Shown here one piece after another: positions 1 to 13,126 of a DNA stretch of 64,000 nt. Position numbers and translations under genes: made by a program. Origin of the DNA: Artemia franciscana (lineage: Eukaryota; Arthropoda; Branchiopoda; Anostraca; Artemiidae); NCBI RefSeq assembly GCF_032884065.1, contig NC_088867.1, positions 26,676,662 through 26,740,661 of the forward strand, in the 5' to 3' direction. Within the stretch, counting starts at the first letter, position 1. Each line of letters opens with the position of its first letter. The notes beneath the pieces are model-generated. The model was not told the origin of the DNA, did not search any database, and saw nothing but the letters and a program-made list of their open reading frames with translations.

Positions 1-150
1 ATATTGTGAAAATATTAGTAGCGCTTTTTTAATATCTAATTTTTTATTTAGTTTTTCATGTTTAAGTGCTTTCGCTATGTTACCCCTTGCTTCTTTAAGT
101 TTTGATACAGTTCTGATTGATATACTTCAAAACATCTAAAAATAGCAGAA
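1..150. repeat. Dispersed repeat shared with 62826-62985
   Basis: This left edge is clearly similar to 62826-62985 near the other end of the window, in the same orientation, including the shared stretch TTGCTTCTTTAAGT. The second copy lies just beyond a Polinton-like protease remnant, so this may be the edge of another copy of that element that continues off the window. Read on the minus strand, bases 1-120 are open and lysine-rich, but I recognise no protein. The similarity is seen directly; the Polinton link is inferred from context. Confidence 0.5.
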
Positions 151-1120
151 AGAAAGCATGAGCATAAAACTGCTTACTGCTTGTTATATATAAATCTGGT
201 GAATAGACTACTGAAGAAACAATTAAGCGAAAAATAAATTACGCAAAACACTATAGTATTTTCCTCGTGAAAAATATGCGGAACAAGTGAAATTAAATGG
301 TTATATATTTTGCGTAAAGTCTGTAAAGTTTAAAACATAAATAAAACCCATCTTACTTTCCACTCTATATTCTCCAAAACTTTTATAATACAAACCATCT
401 TTTCGTTAAATGCTAAAGCTATGCACGTCATTTAACTAAATAATTCATCAATAGTCAAATTGTTCCTGACGCATGATTGGATTTTTTTCCCCCAGAAATC
501 TTTCACTGGTAAAAGACATCTAGAAAGAATGCCAAAGGTTATTAAAGGAATAAAATTTACCTCAGATTAAGAAAATATGTTTCATAGAATTATTCACTAA
601 CAAACAGAGAGACTTTTAAGGAAAATGAAAAGAGAAAATAAATATAATTGAGCTATTGAGAAAGAAGATTTAGACATTGTAATGGAATGCACAATTAAAG
701 CAATTAAATGTGTTACAACTAAATATGGAAAAAGTGTTATCATTATCGATTTTAAGTGTCAAATGGTGGATCTATTTGCACCTAATTTTTTTAATCAAAA
801 GAGCATATCTACATAGAGCTTTATGCAAAATAAATGTGTAAAAAACAATAAATTTGATTCAAAGAAGCGTATCTTCATTGAGATTTGGGCAGAACAGAGT
901 AGAAAACATTTTGAAATACACATTAAATTCTAAGAAGCATATCTTCACCGAACTTTGTGAAATACATCGTAAAAAATAGGTCCCAAAAAAATTCTAAATA
1001 AAAAATCTAAGTCCCAAAAGGGGAGGGGGAAATATTTGGTGAGAGGGATATTGGGGGCCCTTTTCGGTGGGATTTGGATGACCATGGGTTCCCTCTAAGA
1101 AAATGCCAAAGTAATTGATT
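151..1120. other. Intron sequence, no feature seen
   Basis: AT-rich sequence inside the fourth intron of the minus-strand peptidase gene. I see no credible coding region, tandem repeat or transposon end. Confidence 0.5.
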
Positions 1121-1368
1121 CATTACGAAAGTAAAACATTTCAAAATAGGATGAAACCTTTTTTATTGACAGTGAATATATATAAAATTATTTAACTGGA
1201 TATTTCGAACACATATATAGTGTTCATCATCAGCAGTATCATCAGAGTTTTACTGCTGATGAAGAACACTGTATATACGTTCGAAATATCCAGTTAAATA
1301 ATTTTATATCTATTCACTGTCAATAAAAAGGTTTCATCCCTATTTTGAACTGTTTTACTTTTGTCATG
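1121..1368. repeat. Inverted repeat, arms of about 117 bp
   Basis: Bases 1121-1238 are the near-perfect reverse complement of 1251-1368, around a 12-base spacer. Each arm, read towards the outside, carries CTGATGA, a short GC-closed hairpin and then GAAA. On the plus strand these are CTGATGA at 1256-1262 and GAAA at 1283-1286. This resembles part of a hammerhead ribozyme core, but there is an extra base before the middle helix and no clear partners for the other two helices. It is most simply a foldback or terminal-repeat fragment of a mobile element. Confidence 0.75.
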
Positions 1369-2791
1369 GAAAGGCAGTGGTCTTCGAAGTTATCTAAATT
1401 GATTCATTGGGGAATAAGTTAACCAGTTTACTTTACCCAAGCGCATGCCACATAAAAAGGGTAGCAGATTTATCGCTTAAGTTACATTAGCAAAGTGGGA
1501 GGAAATGAGGTAAAAACTGAGAAAAACTCTCCCTATGTTCGAACAGATTTCATTATTAACCACAGAGTATCCTGGGTATCAATTCTATAAGTGATAGAGT
1601 TTGATTGTCTCAAGACTAGAACTAGCAGATTAATTTTAGACTTGGAATTGTTCATAGTGATATTACTGTAATATTGTAAATCCCCTCCAAAAAAACGTCG
1701 ATCATTTAAATTTAGACATTTCTGAGCTGCTCCTAAATTCAGTGCATTAGAAAAGAGCCAAGTTAAATATTACCTATCCGTATTGGACTAAAGAAAAAAC
1801 AATTTTTTCCAAATAAAAGAAATAAACGACACTAAAACTCAGAACAATGAAATATTTTGGTCAAAATAAGGAGTGTTGGAGTCTGCATGAAGTCCCACTC
1901 TTTACACTATAATCCATAATTCTCTAAATATAAAAGTTTGAAGATTGCTAAGACGTTAAAGCTTAACGGAAAATATTTTAGATATCCATAAATATTTTCA
2001 GTTAGTGATTACACCAGTTGTATCTATTGATTAGCTTACAAAACGTTTGAAATGTCCAATTATTTATTGTTGAATTAATAGCAATGAAATGTCATTAAAA
2101 ATTTTCTATGATAATCTCAGAAAACCTTCAATGATAATCGAAAGCATTTGATTTAAAAGTCTGATAACTTGTTAAAACACAGATTTAAACCCTTAGCTGT
2201 TGATAAACTTGGTCCAAAGAATGGAGAGTACATTCTATTGCAACCAAATTGTTTATTACCAACTCAGTCAGGAAATAAAAACAACAAAGCTTTTAAATGT
2301 TGCAAACGCTTAAGATTTATAGTTTATATAAATTTATATACACCAGCCGTTCATTTACCCGCTGTATACGTGTTTTTATAAGCTTATCCAAATGGTGCAG
2401 GCTTTTTTTTTATCAAAATTATTTCTGCATATCTACTGGTCAATTTTGTCAAAAACTACAGATGAATTCCTTACTAAAAAGAAACGGTGCTAAAGACAAT
2501 AATCGTAAGTTATAGGCACGAGATGCATCATTTATAAAACTTCGATGCATGTTTGCATCAAGGTTTTTGCTTTGACTATAGTTTTACAATTTTGTTTTCA
2601 TACTTGTTTTGAATATTTAAATGCTATTAAAATTATTGTAAATACAATAGAATGAACAAGTTTCGCGTCAAATGATCTGTTTCAAAATTTGCTGACAATA
2701 AATGTTTGCAAGTCAATCTTTACGTTTTAGCGAATTATAGCCGACAATGAGGCTTAGAAAACAAGCCTAATACAACTTAGTAATACAATAC
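1369..2791. other. Intron 4 of the peptidase gene (3' part off window), no feature seen
   Basis: AT-rich intronic sequence. Short open frames near 2169-2515 have no recognisable content and no codon bias and are treated as chance. The intron begins with the donor GTATTG on the minus strand at 2791 and runs off the left edge. Confidence 0.5.
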
Positions 2792-2993
2792 CTAGAAGCA
2801 CGTAGCGATCTGGTTCGACAGTTCCAATAATTTTTCCAACAACATTGTACGTTTTTGCTAATTTCAGTTCATTGTTCACTTCCAGACGGATCTTCCATCC
2901 AGGATTACGAAGCTCAGTTCCTAAGTTATAGGTTATATTGAGGCCTCCTTGCCAAGCATCAGGTGCTTGTGGTCCAACCATCTGAGCAAATAT
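2792..2993 (-). CDS. Glutamate carboxypeptidase II-like peptidase, exon 4 (gene continues off left edge)
   Basis: Fourth visible coding exon, 202 nt, starting in phase 0 after GCGCAG and ending one base into a glycine codon before GTATTG. It encodes 67 residues beginning IFAQMVG and ending VEPDRYVLLG. In the GCPII/NAALADase family (MEROPS M28B) this is the segment between the protease-associated insert and the catalytic zinc ligands: the family pattern YNVIGTxxGxVEPDRYVxLG is immediately followed by GHRDSW with the first zinc-binding His. That next exon is beyond position 1, so catalytic competence cannot be judged here. The preceding WQGGLNITYNLG matches the family's strand just before the peptidase core. 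It lies 10.1 kb downstream of exon 3. Exon call is from protein similarity plus matching splice phase. Confidence 0.93.
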
Positions 2994-3613
2994 CTGCGCA
3001 TGGAAGGGAATCAACATTTAATGTAATACCGACTATTATACCTTGAAATATATTTTGCAGAGTAATATTTACAATTCTCTTAAAAATATAAATGATTTTA
3101 TTGGGCTAGACTATGATTAAGTGTATATCAAACTTCAAACATAAATAGCGATTCGATTGTCTCCTCCCCCTAGAATTTAAAAAGGACGATATTATGGTCC
3201 TTCCAAGGGAGTCATCGAAGCAGGAGACTTTAAGGTCACTTTTGGAATTTAGCTACCCTTTCTAACCAATGGAGTTTTAATGTGACCACACCTTGATTTT
3301 TATTCGGTTCCCCTACATAACTAATAGTTGTTCTTAGTTTTATTAGACGTATCTAATGTTAGCTGAAAGAGGTAAGAGACATTAAATGCTTAGAATTATA
3401 CAATCTTTTATCTTGTAACTTTTCCATTTTTAATACCAATTAGTTAGCCTATAGGTAATTGGTGTATACAGCCTCCAAACTTCTATTGGATCCTGAAATC
3501 TTTTAGCTTACAATACTCTTTAATTAACGATGCATACAAATAAAAGTCTACAGCAGTAAATTAGGATGTAAAATTCACTATGAAAAAGTTCTTCTAGATA
3601 GTCTATGCTAGAC
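2994..3613. other. Intron 3 sequence, no feature seen
   Basis: Intronic sequence between exon 4 of the peptidase gene and the first AT microsatellite. No repeat family or coding potential recognised. Confidence 0.5.
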
Positions 3614-3615
3614 TA

Positions 3616-3691
<76 letters not shown>

Positions 3692-3697
3692 TATATA
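3614..3697. repeat. (AT)n microsatellite
   Basis: Alternating AT with a few GT/AC interruptions, directly abutting the 3' end of a minus-strand Helitron. Helitrons insert between A and T, so an AT array is a natural target. Confidence 0.95.
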
Positions 3698-3853
3698 CCA
3701 ACTAGGTGTTGGGGTGGCGCTTCGCGCCACCCCAACACCTAATTGATGGGGGTGCTTCGCGCCCCCCAAGCCCCCCGCGCGCGTAAGACGTTATGCGCCA
3801 TATTAGTTACGCGCCATTGTAGTTGTGTCCCTGTGTCCCACCTGTGAATATAG

Positions 3854-3982
<129 letters not shown>

Positions 3983-4186
3983 TTTAACTACGTAAAACCT
4001 GCGAATATACAACATTCTTCGCTGTCCCATTGTCTGTGCATATAAATAGATTGTCAGGTTTACCGACTCTTGAACATGCAACATATAATTGTCCATGGGA
4101 AAACAATCCGTATTCAGATCTATACCTGATGATTCTAACGATTGCCGTTGAGCTTTGTTGATGGTGATTGCTAATCGACCATTCCC

Positions 4187-4670
4187 TGTGTCGCCGTCGT
4201 CATTTATATATCCCCCTGTGCCCCCCGGCGTCCCCGTTGTAGTTGTGTACCTGTGTCCCGGTCGTCATTTATATTCCCTGTGTCCCGGTCGTCATTTGTG
4301 TCCCGGTGTCCCAGTCTGTAATTTCTCTTTGAGTGTCCCGGTCGTCATTTATATTCCTTGTGTCCCGGTGTCCCGGTCGTCATTTGTGTCCCGGTCTGTA
4401 TATACATTCGTTTTTAAATTGGTCTTTTTTTTAGTTTTTAGTTTTTTACCTTTTTTTAGTTTTTTTTTTAGTTATACCTCATGATTCTAATGATTGCCCT
4501 TGAGCTTTGTTGATGGTGATTGCTAATCGAACATTCCCTGTGTCCCCGTCGTCATTTATATATCCCCCTGTGCCCCCCGACGTCCCCGTTGTAGTTGTGT
4601 CCCTGTGTCCCGGTCGTCATTTATATTCCCTGTGTCCCAGTCGTCATTTGCGTCCCGGTCTGTATATACA
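4187..4670 (-). repeat. GTCCCGG minisatellite of the Helitrons
   Basis: Irregular tandem array built from pieces such as CCCGGTCGTCATTTATATTC and CCCGGTCGTCATTTGTGTC. On the minus strand it can be read without stops as Asp/Arg/Thr/Gly/Asn-rich peptide (DRDTGN-type) directly in frame with the following TINKAQGQSL helicase motif. Related arrays occur at 5001-5190, 7526-7680, 7800-7935 and 60595-60757. It is therefore an integral and possibly translated part of this Helitron family rather than an independent satellite. Confidence 0.8.
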
Positions 4671-4679
4671 TTCGTTTTT

Positions 4680-4990
4680 GAATTGGTATATGATGAAATA
4701 AATTTTTGTGTTTTTCCCCTTTTTTCTTTTTAGTTTTTTTTTTGGTTTTAACATTTTTTTTTAGTTTTTTTAGTTTTTTTCTTTTTTCTTTTTAGTTTTT
4801 TTGTAGTTTTTACCTTTTTAGTTTTTTTTTATTATTTTTTTTTAGTTTTGTTTTTCTCCTTTATTTTTCAGTTTTTTCCTTTTTTTATTTTTCTTTCTTT
4901 TTTTGTTTTTTAGTTTTTTAGCTTTTTTATTTTTTAGTTTTTTTTTCTTTTTAGTTTTTTTTGTATTTTTTACCTTTTTTTTAGTTTTTT
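4680..4990 (-). repeat. T-rich low-complexity tract of Helitron H-a
   Basis: Runs of T broken by AG and CC dinucleotides (minus strand A-rich, CTAAAAAAAC-like). The same kind of sequence fills 7680-9120 and 15355-16330 in other copies. Confidence 0.8.
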
Positions 4991-5199
4991 TTACTTATGT
5001 CCTGGTTGTCATTTATATTCCCTGTGTCCCGGTCGTCATTTGTGTCCCGGTGCTTTGTTGATGGTGATTGCTAATCGAGCATTCCTTATGTCGCGGTCGC
5101 TTTCTCTTTGAGTGTCCCGGTCGTCATTTATACTCCCTATGTCCCGGTGTCCCGGTCGTCATTTGTGTCCCGATGTCCCGGTCTGTAATTTCGCAAGTC

Positions 5200-7050
<1,851 letters not shown>

Positions 7051-7079
7051 ATACATATATAATGATACATTCATACAAA

Positions 7080-7085
7080 CTTATA

Positions 7086-7147
<62 letters not shown>
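7080..7147. repeat. (AT)n microsatellite at Helitron H-b 3' flank
   Basis: AT-rich tract into which the minus-strand Helitron H-b is inserted; the base following its CTAG end is T, as expected for Helitron targets. Confidence 0.93.
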
Positions 7148-7148
<1 letters not shown>

Positions 7149-7679
7149 TAGCTGTTGGGGTGGCGCTTCGCGCCACCCCAACACCTAGTTGGTGGGGGCG
7201 CTTCGCGCCCCCCCCCAAGCCCCCCCGCGCGCGTAAGTCGTTACGCGCCATAATAGTTACGCGCCATTGTAGTTGTGTCCCTATGTCCCACCTGTGAATA
7301 TAGATATATATATATATATGGTTTTAACTACGTAAAACTTGCGAATATACAACATTCTTTGCTGTCCCATTGTCTTTGCATATAAATAGATTGTCAGGTT
7401 TACCGACTCTTGAACATGCAACATATAATGGTCCATGGGAAAACAATCTGTATTCAGATCTATACCTCATGATTCTAATGATTGCCCTTGAGCTTTGTTG
7501 ATGGTGATTGCTAATCGACCATTCCCTGTCCCGGTGTCCCGGTCGTCATTTACATCCCCCTGTTTCCCCCGGTGTCCCCGTTGTAGTTGTGTCCCTGTGT
7601 CCCGGTCGTCATTTATATTCCCTGTGTCCCGGGTCCCGGTCATCATTTGTATCCCGGTGTCCCGGTCTGTATATACATT

Positions 7680-9110
7680 CGTTTTTTAGTTTTGTTTTTC
7701 TCCTTTATTTTTTTCCTTTTTTTTTCTTTTTTAGCTTATTTAGATTTTTAGATTTTTTAGTTTTTTTTATTAGTTTTTAGTTTTTATTTCTTTTTAGTTT
7801 TTTTGTCCCGGTCGTCATTTATATCCCCCTGTTTCCCCCGGTGTCCCCGTTGTAGTTGTGTCCCTGTGTCCCGGTCGTTATTTATATTCCCTGTGTCCCG
7901 GTCGTCATTTGTATCCCGGTGTACCGGTCTGTATATACATTCGTTTTTTAGTTTTGTTTTTCTCCTTTATTTTTTTCCTTTTTTTTTCTTTTTTAGTTTA
8001 TTTAGATTTTTAGATTTTTTAGTTTTTTTATTAGTTTTTAGTTTTTTTTTTCTTTTTAGTTTTTTTGTAGTTTTTACCTTCTTTTTAGTTTTGTTAATTT
8101 TTTTTTTTACTTGTGTCCTGGTCGTCATTTATACTCCCTGTGTCCCGGTGCTTTGTTGATTGCTAATCGAACATTCCTTTTGTCCTGGTCGCTTTCTCTT
8201 TGAGTGTCGTCATTTATTTTTTTCTTTTTTAGTTCTTTTAGTTTTTACCTTTTTTAGTTTTTTTTTAGTTTTTAGTTTTTTTAGTTTTTTACCTTTTTTT
8301 AGTTTTTTTAGTTTTTTTAGTTTTTTAGCTTTTTTATTTTTTTTATTAGTTTTTAGTTTTTTTGTAGTTTTTGCCTTTTTTTTAGTTTTTTTAGTTTTTT
8401 AGCTTTTTTATTAGTTTTTAGTTTTTTTTGTAGTTTTTGCCTTTTTTTAGTTTTTTTAGTTTTTTAGCTTTTTTATTTTTTTTATTAGTTTTTAGTTTTT
8501 TTTGTAGTTTTTGCCTTTTTTTAGTTTTTTCAGTTTTGACGTCACCTGATCCAGTTTTTTCAGGTGACGTCACCTGATCCACGATCCACAGATCCACAGA
8601 CAACTTATTTTTATATATATAGATAGTTTTTTTTTTTTTTACTTATGTCCTGGTCGTCATTTATACTCCCTGTGTCCCGGTGCTTTGTTGATTGCTAATC
8701 GAACATTCCTTTTGTCCTGGTCGCTTTCTCTTTGAGTGTCGTCATTTATTAGTTTTTTCCTTTTTTTTTTAGTTTTTTATTGGTTTTTACCTTTATTTTA
8801 GCTTATTTTTCAGTTTTTTCCTTTTTTTTAGTTTTTTTTTATTTTTTATTTTTTTTAGTTTTTTACCTTTTTTTAGTTTTTTTAGTTTTTTTAGTTTTTT
8901 AGCTTTTTTACTTTTTTTATTAGTTTTTAGTTTTTTTTTGTAGTTTTTGCCTTTTTTTAGTTTTTTCAGTTTTTTTTTTAGTTTTTTATTGGTTTTTACC
9001 TTTATAGTTTTTTTAGTTTTTTAGCTTTTTTATTTTTTTTATTAGTTTTTAGTTTTTTTTGTAGTTTTTGCCTTTTTTTAGTTTTTTCAGTTTTGACGTC
9101 ACCTAATCCA
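7680..9110 (-). repeat. A-rich (plus-strand T-rich) tandem tract of Helitron H-b
   Basis: Imperfect tandem units of roughly 85-95 bp, on the plus strand T-runs broken by AG, CC and GCC. On the minus strand several units stay open and read as Lys/Asn-rich peptide (KKGKNYKKN-like). Whether this was ever coding cannot be told. The same tract recurs at 15355-16330. Confidence 0.8.
8555..8623 (-). mobile_element. Internal second Helitron 5' terminus
   Basis: Minus strand TCTATATATATAAAAATAAG starting at 8623, followed by GTTGTCTGTGGATC and the GGTGACGTCACCTG palindrome, duplicates the real 5' end at 9185. It marks a nested or tandemly duplicated Helitron end within H-b. Confidence 0.75.
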
Positions 9111-9182
9111 GTTTTTTCAGGTGACGTCACCTGACACATCCATCCATCCATCCACAGACAGACAACTTATTTTTATATATAT

Positions 9183-9184
<2 letters not shown>

Positions 9185-9236
<52 letters not shown>
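9185..9236. repeat. (AT)n microsatellite at Helitron H-b 5' flank
   Basis: AT array flanking the 5' end of H-b and abutting the second copy of the duplicated segment. Confidence 0.93.
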
Positions 9237-9238
<2 letters not shown>

Positions 9239-9240
<2 letters not shown>

Positions 9241-9678
9241 TCGTCGACACACTGCCTCCAGCCCTCCACCCAAGAATCAAAGTATAATGTCATGCTAATC
9301 AAAAAAGAAATGGGGGAAGGGAGAGGAATTAAGCTATTTTGGACAAACAAATATTTCGTTTGTCATTATACTCTAGTTATTCAAAATAAAACCACTACTT
9401 AAAATGTACTTACCGAGTTAAAATCTTCTAAATATTCGTTTATACCCAATATGAGCGTGGCACTACTTTTTGGATTACAGTTTCAAGGCCTTTATTTTTT
9501 TTATTATGAGAGCTTTTTTTTAGGAAAGCTTAGATTTTGCAGTAATAACAATGCCTTATTTTTATTTATTCCACAAAAAAAAAGAAAAGAAAAGACACTG
9601 CAACCCTGTGCAGAACAACGTGCTTAAATATTCAAATTCTGTTGCTAGTGTCTCATATAATGATACATTCATACATGT
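9239..9678. repeat. Direct repeat, copy 2 (partner 6611-7050)
   Basis: Second copy of the 440-bp segment. Its right side continues into intronic sequence from 9679, whereas copy 1 continues into an AT array. Copy 2 therefore looks like the original locus and copy 1 the product of duplication together with a Helitron. Confidence 0.95.
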
Positions 9679-10762
9679 AAGCATTCTCTTCAAAACCCCT
9701 GACATTGCTAAAGTAAAAACAGTTGTGGCTTGCAGAACATACACTTTATATATGCTAAAGGATGATTCAAAATTTAAGTAATGTGTATTTCGAAAAATTT
9801 TTATTGAAAACTTTGTTTAACTATTTGCTTTTACCAATTTATTCTATGAATTTAAAATTACAAAATAAAGAATAAGTCCCGATTGTTTTAATAAAAGCAT
9901 GGATGATTTAGAAACATTGTTTCTAAATCAATTTAGCGTCACAAATCACATTTCAAAAGTTAATCAAAATAGCTTTAGCGTAGCAAACCCCTCCCCTGAA
10001 AAAAAAATGAAAATACTGTAAACTCCATTCATGACCCACTTATATTATATTATAATTTAGTTTCGGATTTCTTTTTTTTTGTCTGTACTGCGTTACTATT
10101 TCATTAGTTATTGATTAATACATGCCTCTTCATTCCTCTAAGATTTATTCCTGTAGATATTTTTAAATAGATTAAATAAGAAGAAACAGCTTTTCCACGA
10201 AGAGTTAGGAGCAAATTCAAACAACATTGCTATAATAATTAATTAATGTTTAAAAAATAAAACCAAAGGCACTAAAAATTATATTGAAAAATTCAACCGA
10301 AGTTCAAATGATCAGAAATTATAACTAACGAGTGTTGTATTACATCGCACAAATATTGTTTCCAATATAATTTTAGTCGACGTTTTATTGTATCCATTGT
10401 GTGTCCATCTGTATCTTATGCGTCCATTGTACAGGAAATTGGAATACATTATTATAACTTGGTTTTTACGGCTGTAATCAGTGACTTCAGAAACCATGAA
10501 ATACAAAGTATAGTGTAAGCTACAAGCTTATCTCCCTTTTGCTTAGGAAACTTCTGTGGTCTCTTAGTTTCAACCCTTTACCGTAGTGTTCCCTTGTCTC
10601 ATCGTAAAGGATAAATCATTATGCAAAATCAGGTGGGAAAGTCGGTGTTGGTTACTGGTTCGGGAATTCTGATCGTATCTTCGCGAATTCGGATCGTAGA
10701 TCCAATGTGTCGTAAAGTCAAGTTATTTTCTCTTGCTAAAGAGATCAAGAGCTAAGAGCTCA
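9679..10762. other. Intron 3 sequence, no feature seen
   Basis: AT-rich intronic sequence without recognised repeats or coding potential. Confidence 0.5.
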
Positions 10763-12277
10763 TATGGCACTTGTGACGAGGTCGGAAGAGCCAAGAGATC
10801 ATATGGCATGAGCTCTAGCATAATTCTAAGAATCAATAGATTGATTTAAAAGGAAAATCAGAGGCTTAGTGCCGTTCGGGATTTAAAATAAGAGCTCTGA
10901 GACTCAAGGTCCTTCCAAATATCAAAATTCATTCACATCCGACCACCCACTCGTAAGTTAAAAATACCTCATTTTTTTAATTTTTCCTCTCCTTTCGGTC
11001 ACCCGTTCTTAAGTAAAAATAACTCAGTTTTTCTAATTTTTCCGAATTAACATCCCCCAACTCCCCCAAAAGAGAGCGGGTCAGTTCCAATTATGTCAAT
11101 CACGCATCTAGAATTTGTGCTTATTCTTCCCATCAAGTTTCATCCCGATCTCTGCACTCTAATTGTTTTCCAAGAGTTAACTTTCTCCCCTCCAGCCCCC
11201 TATCTCCCCGGATCCAATTCAAAATAAAAATGGAGCATCTGAGACATAAGATGCTTCTATATATCAAGTTTCATTAAGATCCGATCACCCATTCATAAGA
11301 TAAAGAAACCTCAATTTTCACGTTTTCAAAGATTTCCAATTTCCCCCTCGAACTCTCCCAAATGTCACCGGATCTGGTCGTGATTTGAAATAAAAGTTCT
11401 GAAGCATAATATCCTTCTAAATATCAAATTTCATTAAGATCTGATCACCCTTCATAAGTTACAAATGCCTCATATTTTCTAATTTTTCTCAATTAACCCC
11501 CCTCTCAATCCCCCAAAGAGAGCGGATTCGGTCCGGTTGTGTCAGTCAGGTATCTTGGACTTGTGCTCATTCTTCCCACCAAGTTTCATCCCGATCTCTC
11601 AACTCTAAGCGTTTTCCAAGATATACCGTCCCCCCAACTCCCCCAATGATACAGGATCCGGTCGAGAATTAAAATAAGAGATCTGAGCTACGAGTTCCTT
11701 CTAAATACGAAATTTCATTAAGATCCGATCGGTCCTTTGTAAGTTAAAAATACCTCATGTTTTCTAATTGTTCAGAATTAACCCTCCACCCAGCTCCCCC
11801 AAAGAGAGTGGATACGTTTCGGTTATGTCAATCACGTGTCTAGGACTTGTGTCTGGTTTTTCAACTAAGTTTCATCCCGATCCCTCCCCTCTAAGTGTTT
11901 TCCAAGATTTTAGGTTTCCCCCGCCATCTCCCCTTAACGTCACCGGATCCGGTCAGGATTCAAACTAAGGGTTTTGAGACATGATATCCTTCTAAATATC
12001 AAATTTCATTAATATCTGATCACCCGTTCATTTTTCTCATTTTTCTAATTTTTCCAAATTACCGCCCCCCACTCCCCGCCAGATGGTCAAATCGGGGAAA
12101 AGACTATTTTTAACTTAATATGGGCTGGTCCCTGATATACCCGCCAAATCTTATCGTCCTAGCTTTTCTGGAAGTGCCTGAACTATTAAAACCGGGACAG
12201 ACAGACATACGGACAGACAGACCGACCGACAGAATTTGCGATCGCTATGCGTCACTTGGTTAATACCAAGTGCCATA
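10763..12277. repeat. Dispersed 1.5-kb repeat with TATGGCACTTG inverted ends
   Basis: Begins at TATGGCACTTG (10763-10773) and ends at its reverse complement CAAGTGCCATA (12267-12277), just after a palindrome CACTTGG..CCAAGTG. The interior contains several imperfect tandem units of about 170-340 bp, each with a phrase like AAATTTCATTAAGATC (near 10916, 11256, 11423, 11703 and 11994). Near the end is a run of GACAGACAGACCGACCGACAG. A shorter copy lies at 13753-14339. No coding capacity. The inverted ends suggest a non-autonomous DNA transposon, but no target duplication was found. Confidence 0.7.
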
Positions 12278-13126
12278 AGAACCGATTGTTTTTTGTTTGT
12301 TTTTTTCAGTCAATATATATATGTCCCAAAATCGGAATTTTTGGCATACGTGTAATTTTAAGGCCCAAAAAGCGCTCCCTGGATCCCAACTTCCTCCTTA
12401 CTAATTGTTCAAATACACCTCAGGTAGTGAAAGAATACATAAAACTTGAAATAAAATTGATATTCGTTTATTAAATTTTTATCACTTGGAACTAAGTGGG
12501 GACTTCCGCTAATGTCAAAGCTATGGTCACCAACACCTTCTAGTATTTGTTCTTTTTCAGTTCTTCAGTTTTATCAGTTCTTTTGGGGTAATGATAAGGT
12601 AGTAATGACATTGTAGTTGGATCTCAATTTCATAAACAAACAAAATTGCAAAGTTAGAAACGAAATCGCCAAGACCCATCAAGCGCGAGATAGCACTAGT
12701 GATACTTTTTGACAGCAGCACCAATATCCAGTCTTAGTCTCCACAGTTTCAAAAAGCTTTCATTTAGCCACTAATTAGGCAGGGGCGGTAGAGATAAAAA
12801 AGAAATCACTAAAAAAAATTTTTGACTAAAGCTTCGGTCTTTTACTGGCTTAATGCTGGCTTAATGCTGGCTTTACAAGCTGTGTATTATTTTTACGGGC
12901 TTAAAATAGTGCAAAGGATGTTTACTAGGCAATTTCATGGGCGCAGGTGTTAAAGAGACAGTCCAGAAATAAGAAATAATGAGACTAGTTAGTGAAAATA
13001 CAGCATAAAAATTAGTCAATAGAATCAAAGCACAGTTTTTAGTAATATAGGACAGTAATTGATATCAATTTGTATTGATATCGATATATCTAGATGCCCT
13101 GATAATTGATATCTAGACAGTCCTAC
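12278..13126. other. Intron 3 sequence adjoining exon 3, no feature seen
   Basis: Intronic sequence; the donor site of exon 3 (AAG then GTAGGA on the minus strand) lies at 13126. Confidence 0.5.

Larger units (their letters stand above)
7148..9185 (-). mobile_element. Helitron H-b, minus strand, complete non-autonomous copy
   Basis: Both ends are visible. The 5' end is at 9185 (TCTATATATATAAAAATAAG, preceded by A) and the 3' end at 7148 (CTAG followed by T), with the 3' hairpin at 7155-7182 and a second one at 7194-7212. The 2038-bp element carries the CRE-like palindrome AGGTGACGTCACCT near its 5' end. It then has about 1.4 kb of A-rich lysine-codon-like repeats (minus strand), the GTCCCGG minisatellite and a helicase C-terminal remnant (7319-7522) with an in-frame stop. 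There is no Rep domain, so it can only move in trans. A second 5'-like terminus at 8623 lies inside it. Confidence 0.9.

Noticed and set aside
1256-1291. Complete hammerhead ribozyme
   Set aside because: Conserved boxes are present but there is an extra nucleotide before helix II and I could not pair helices I and III; kept only as a hypothesis.
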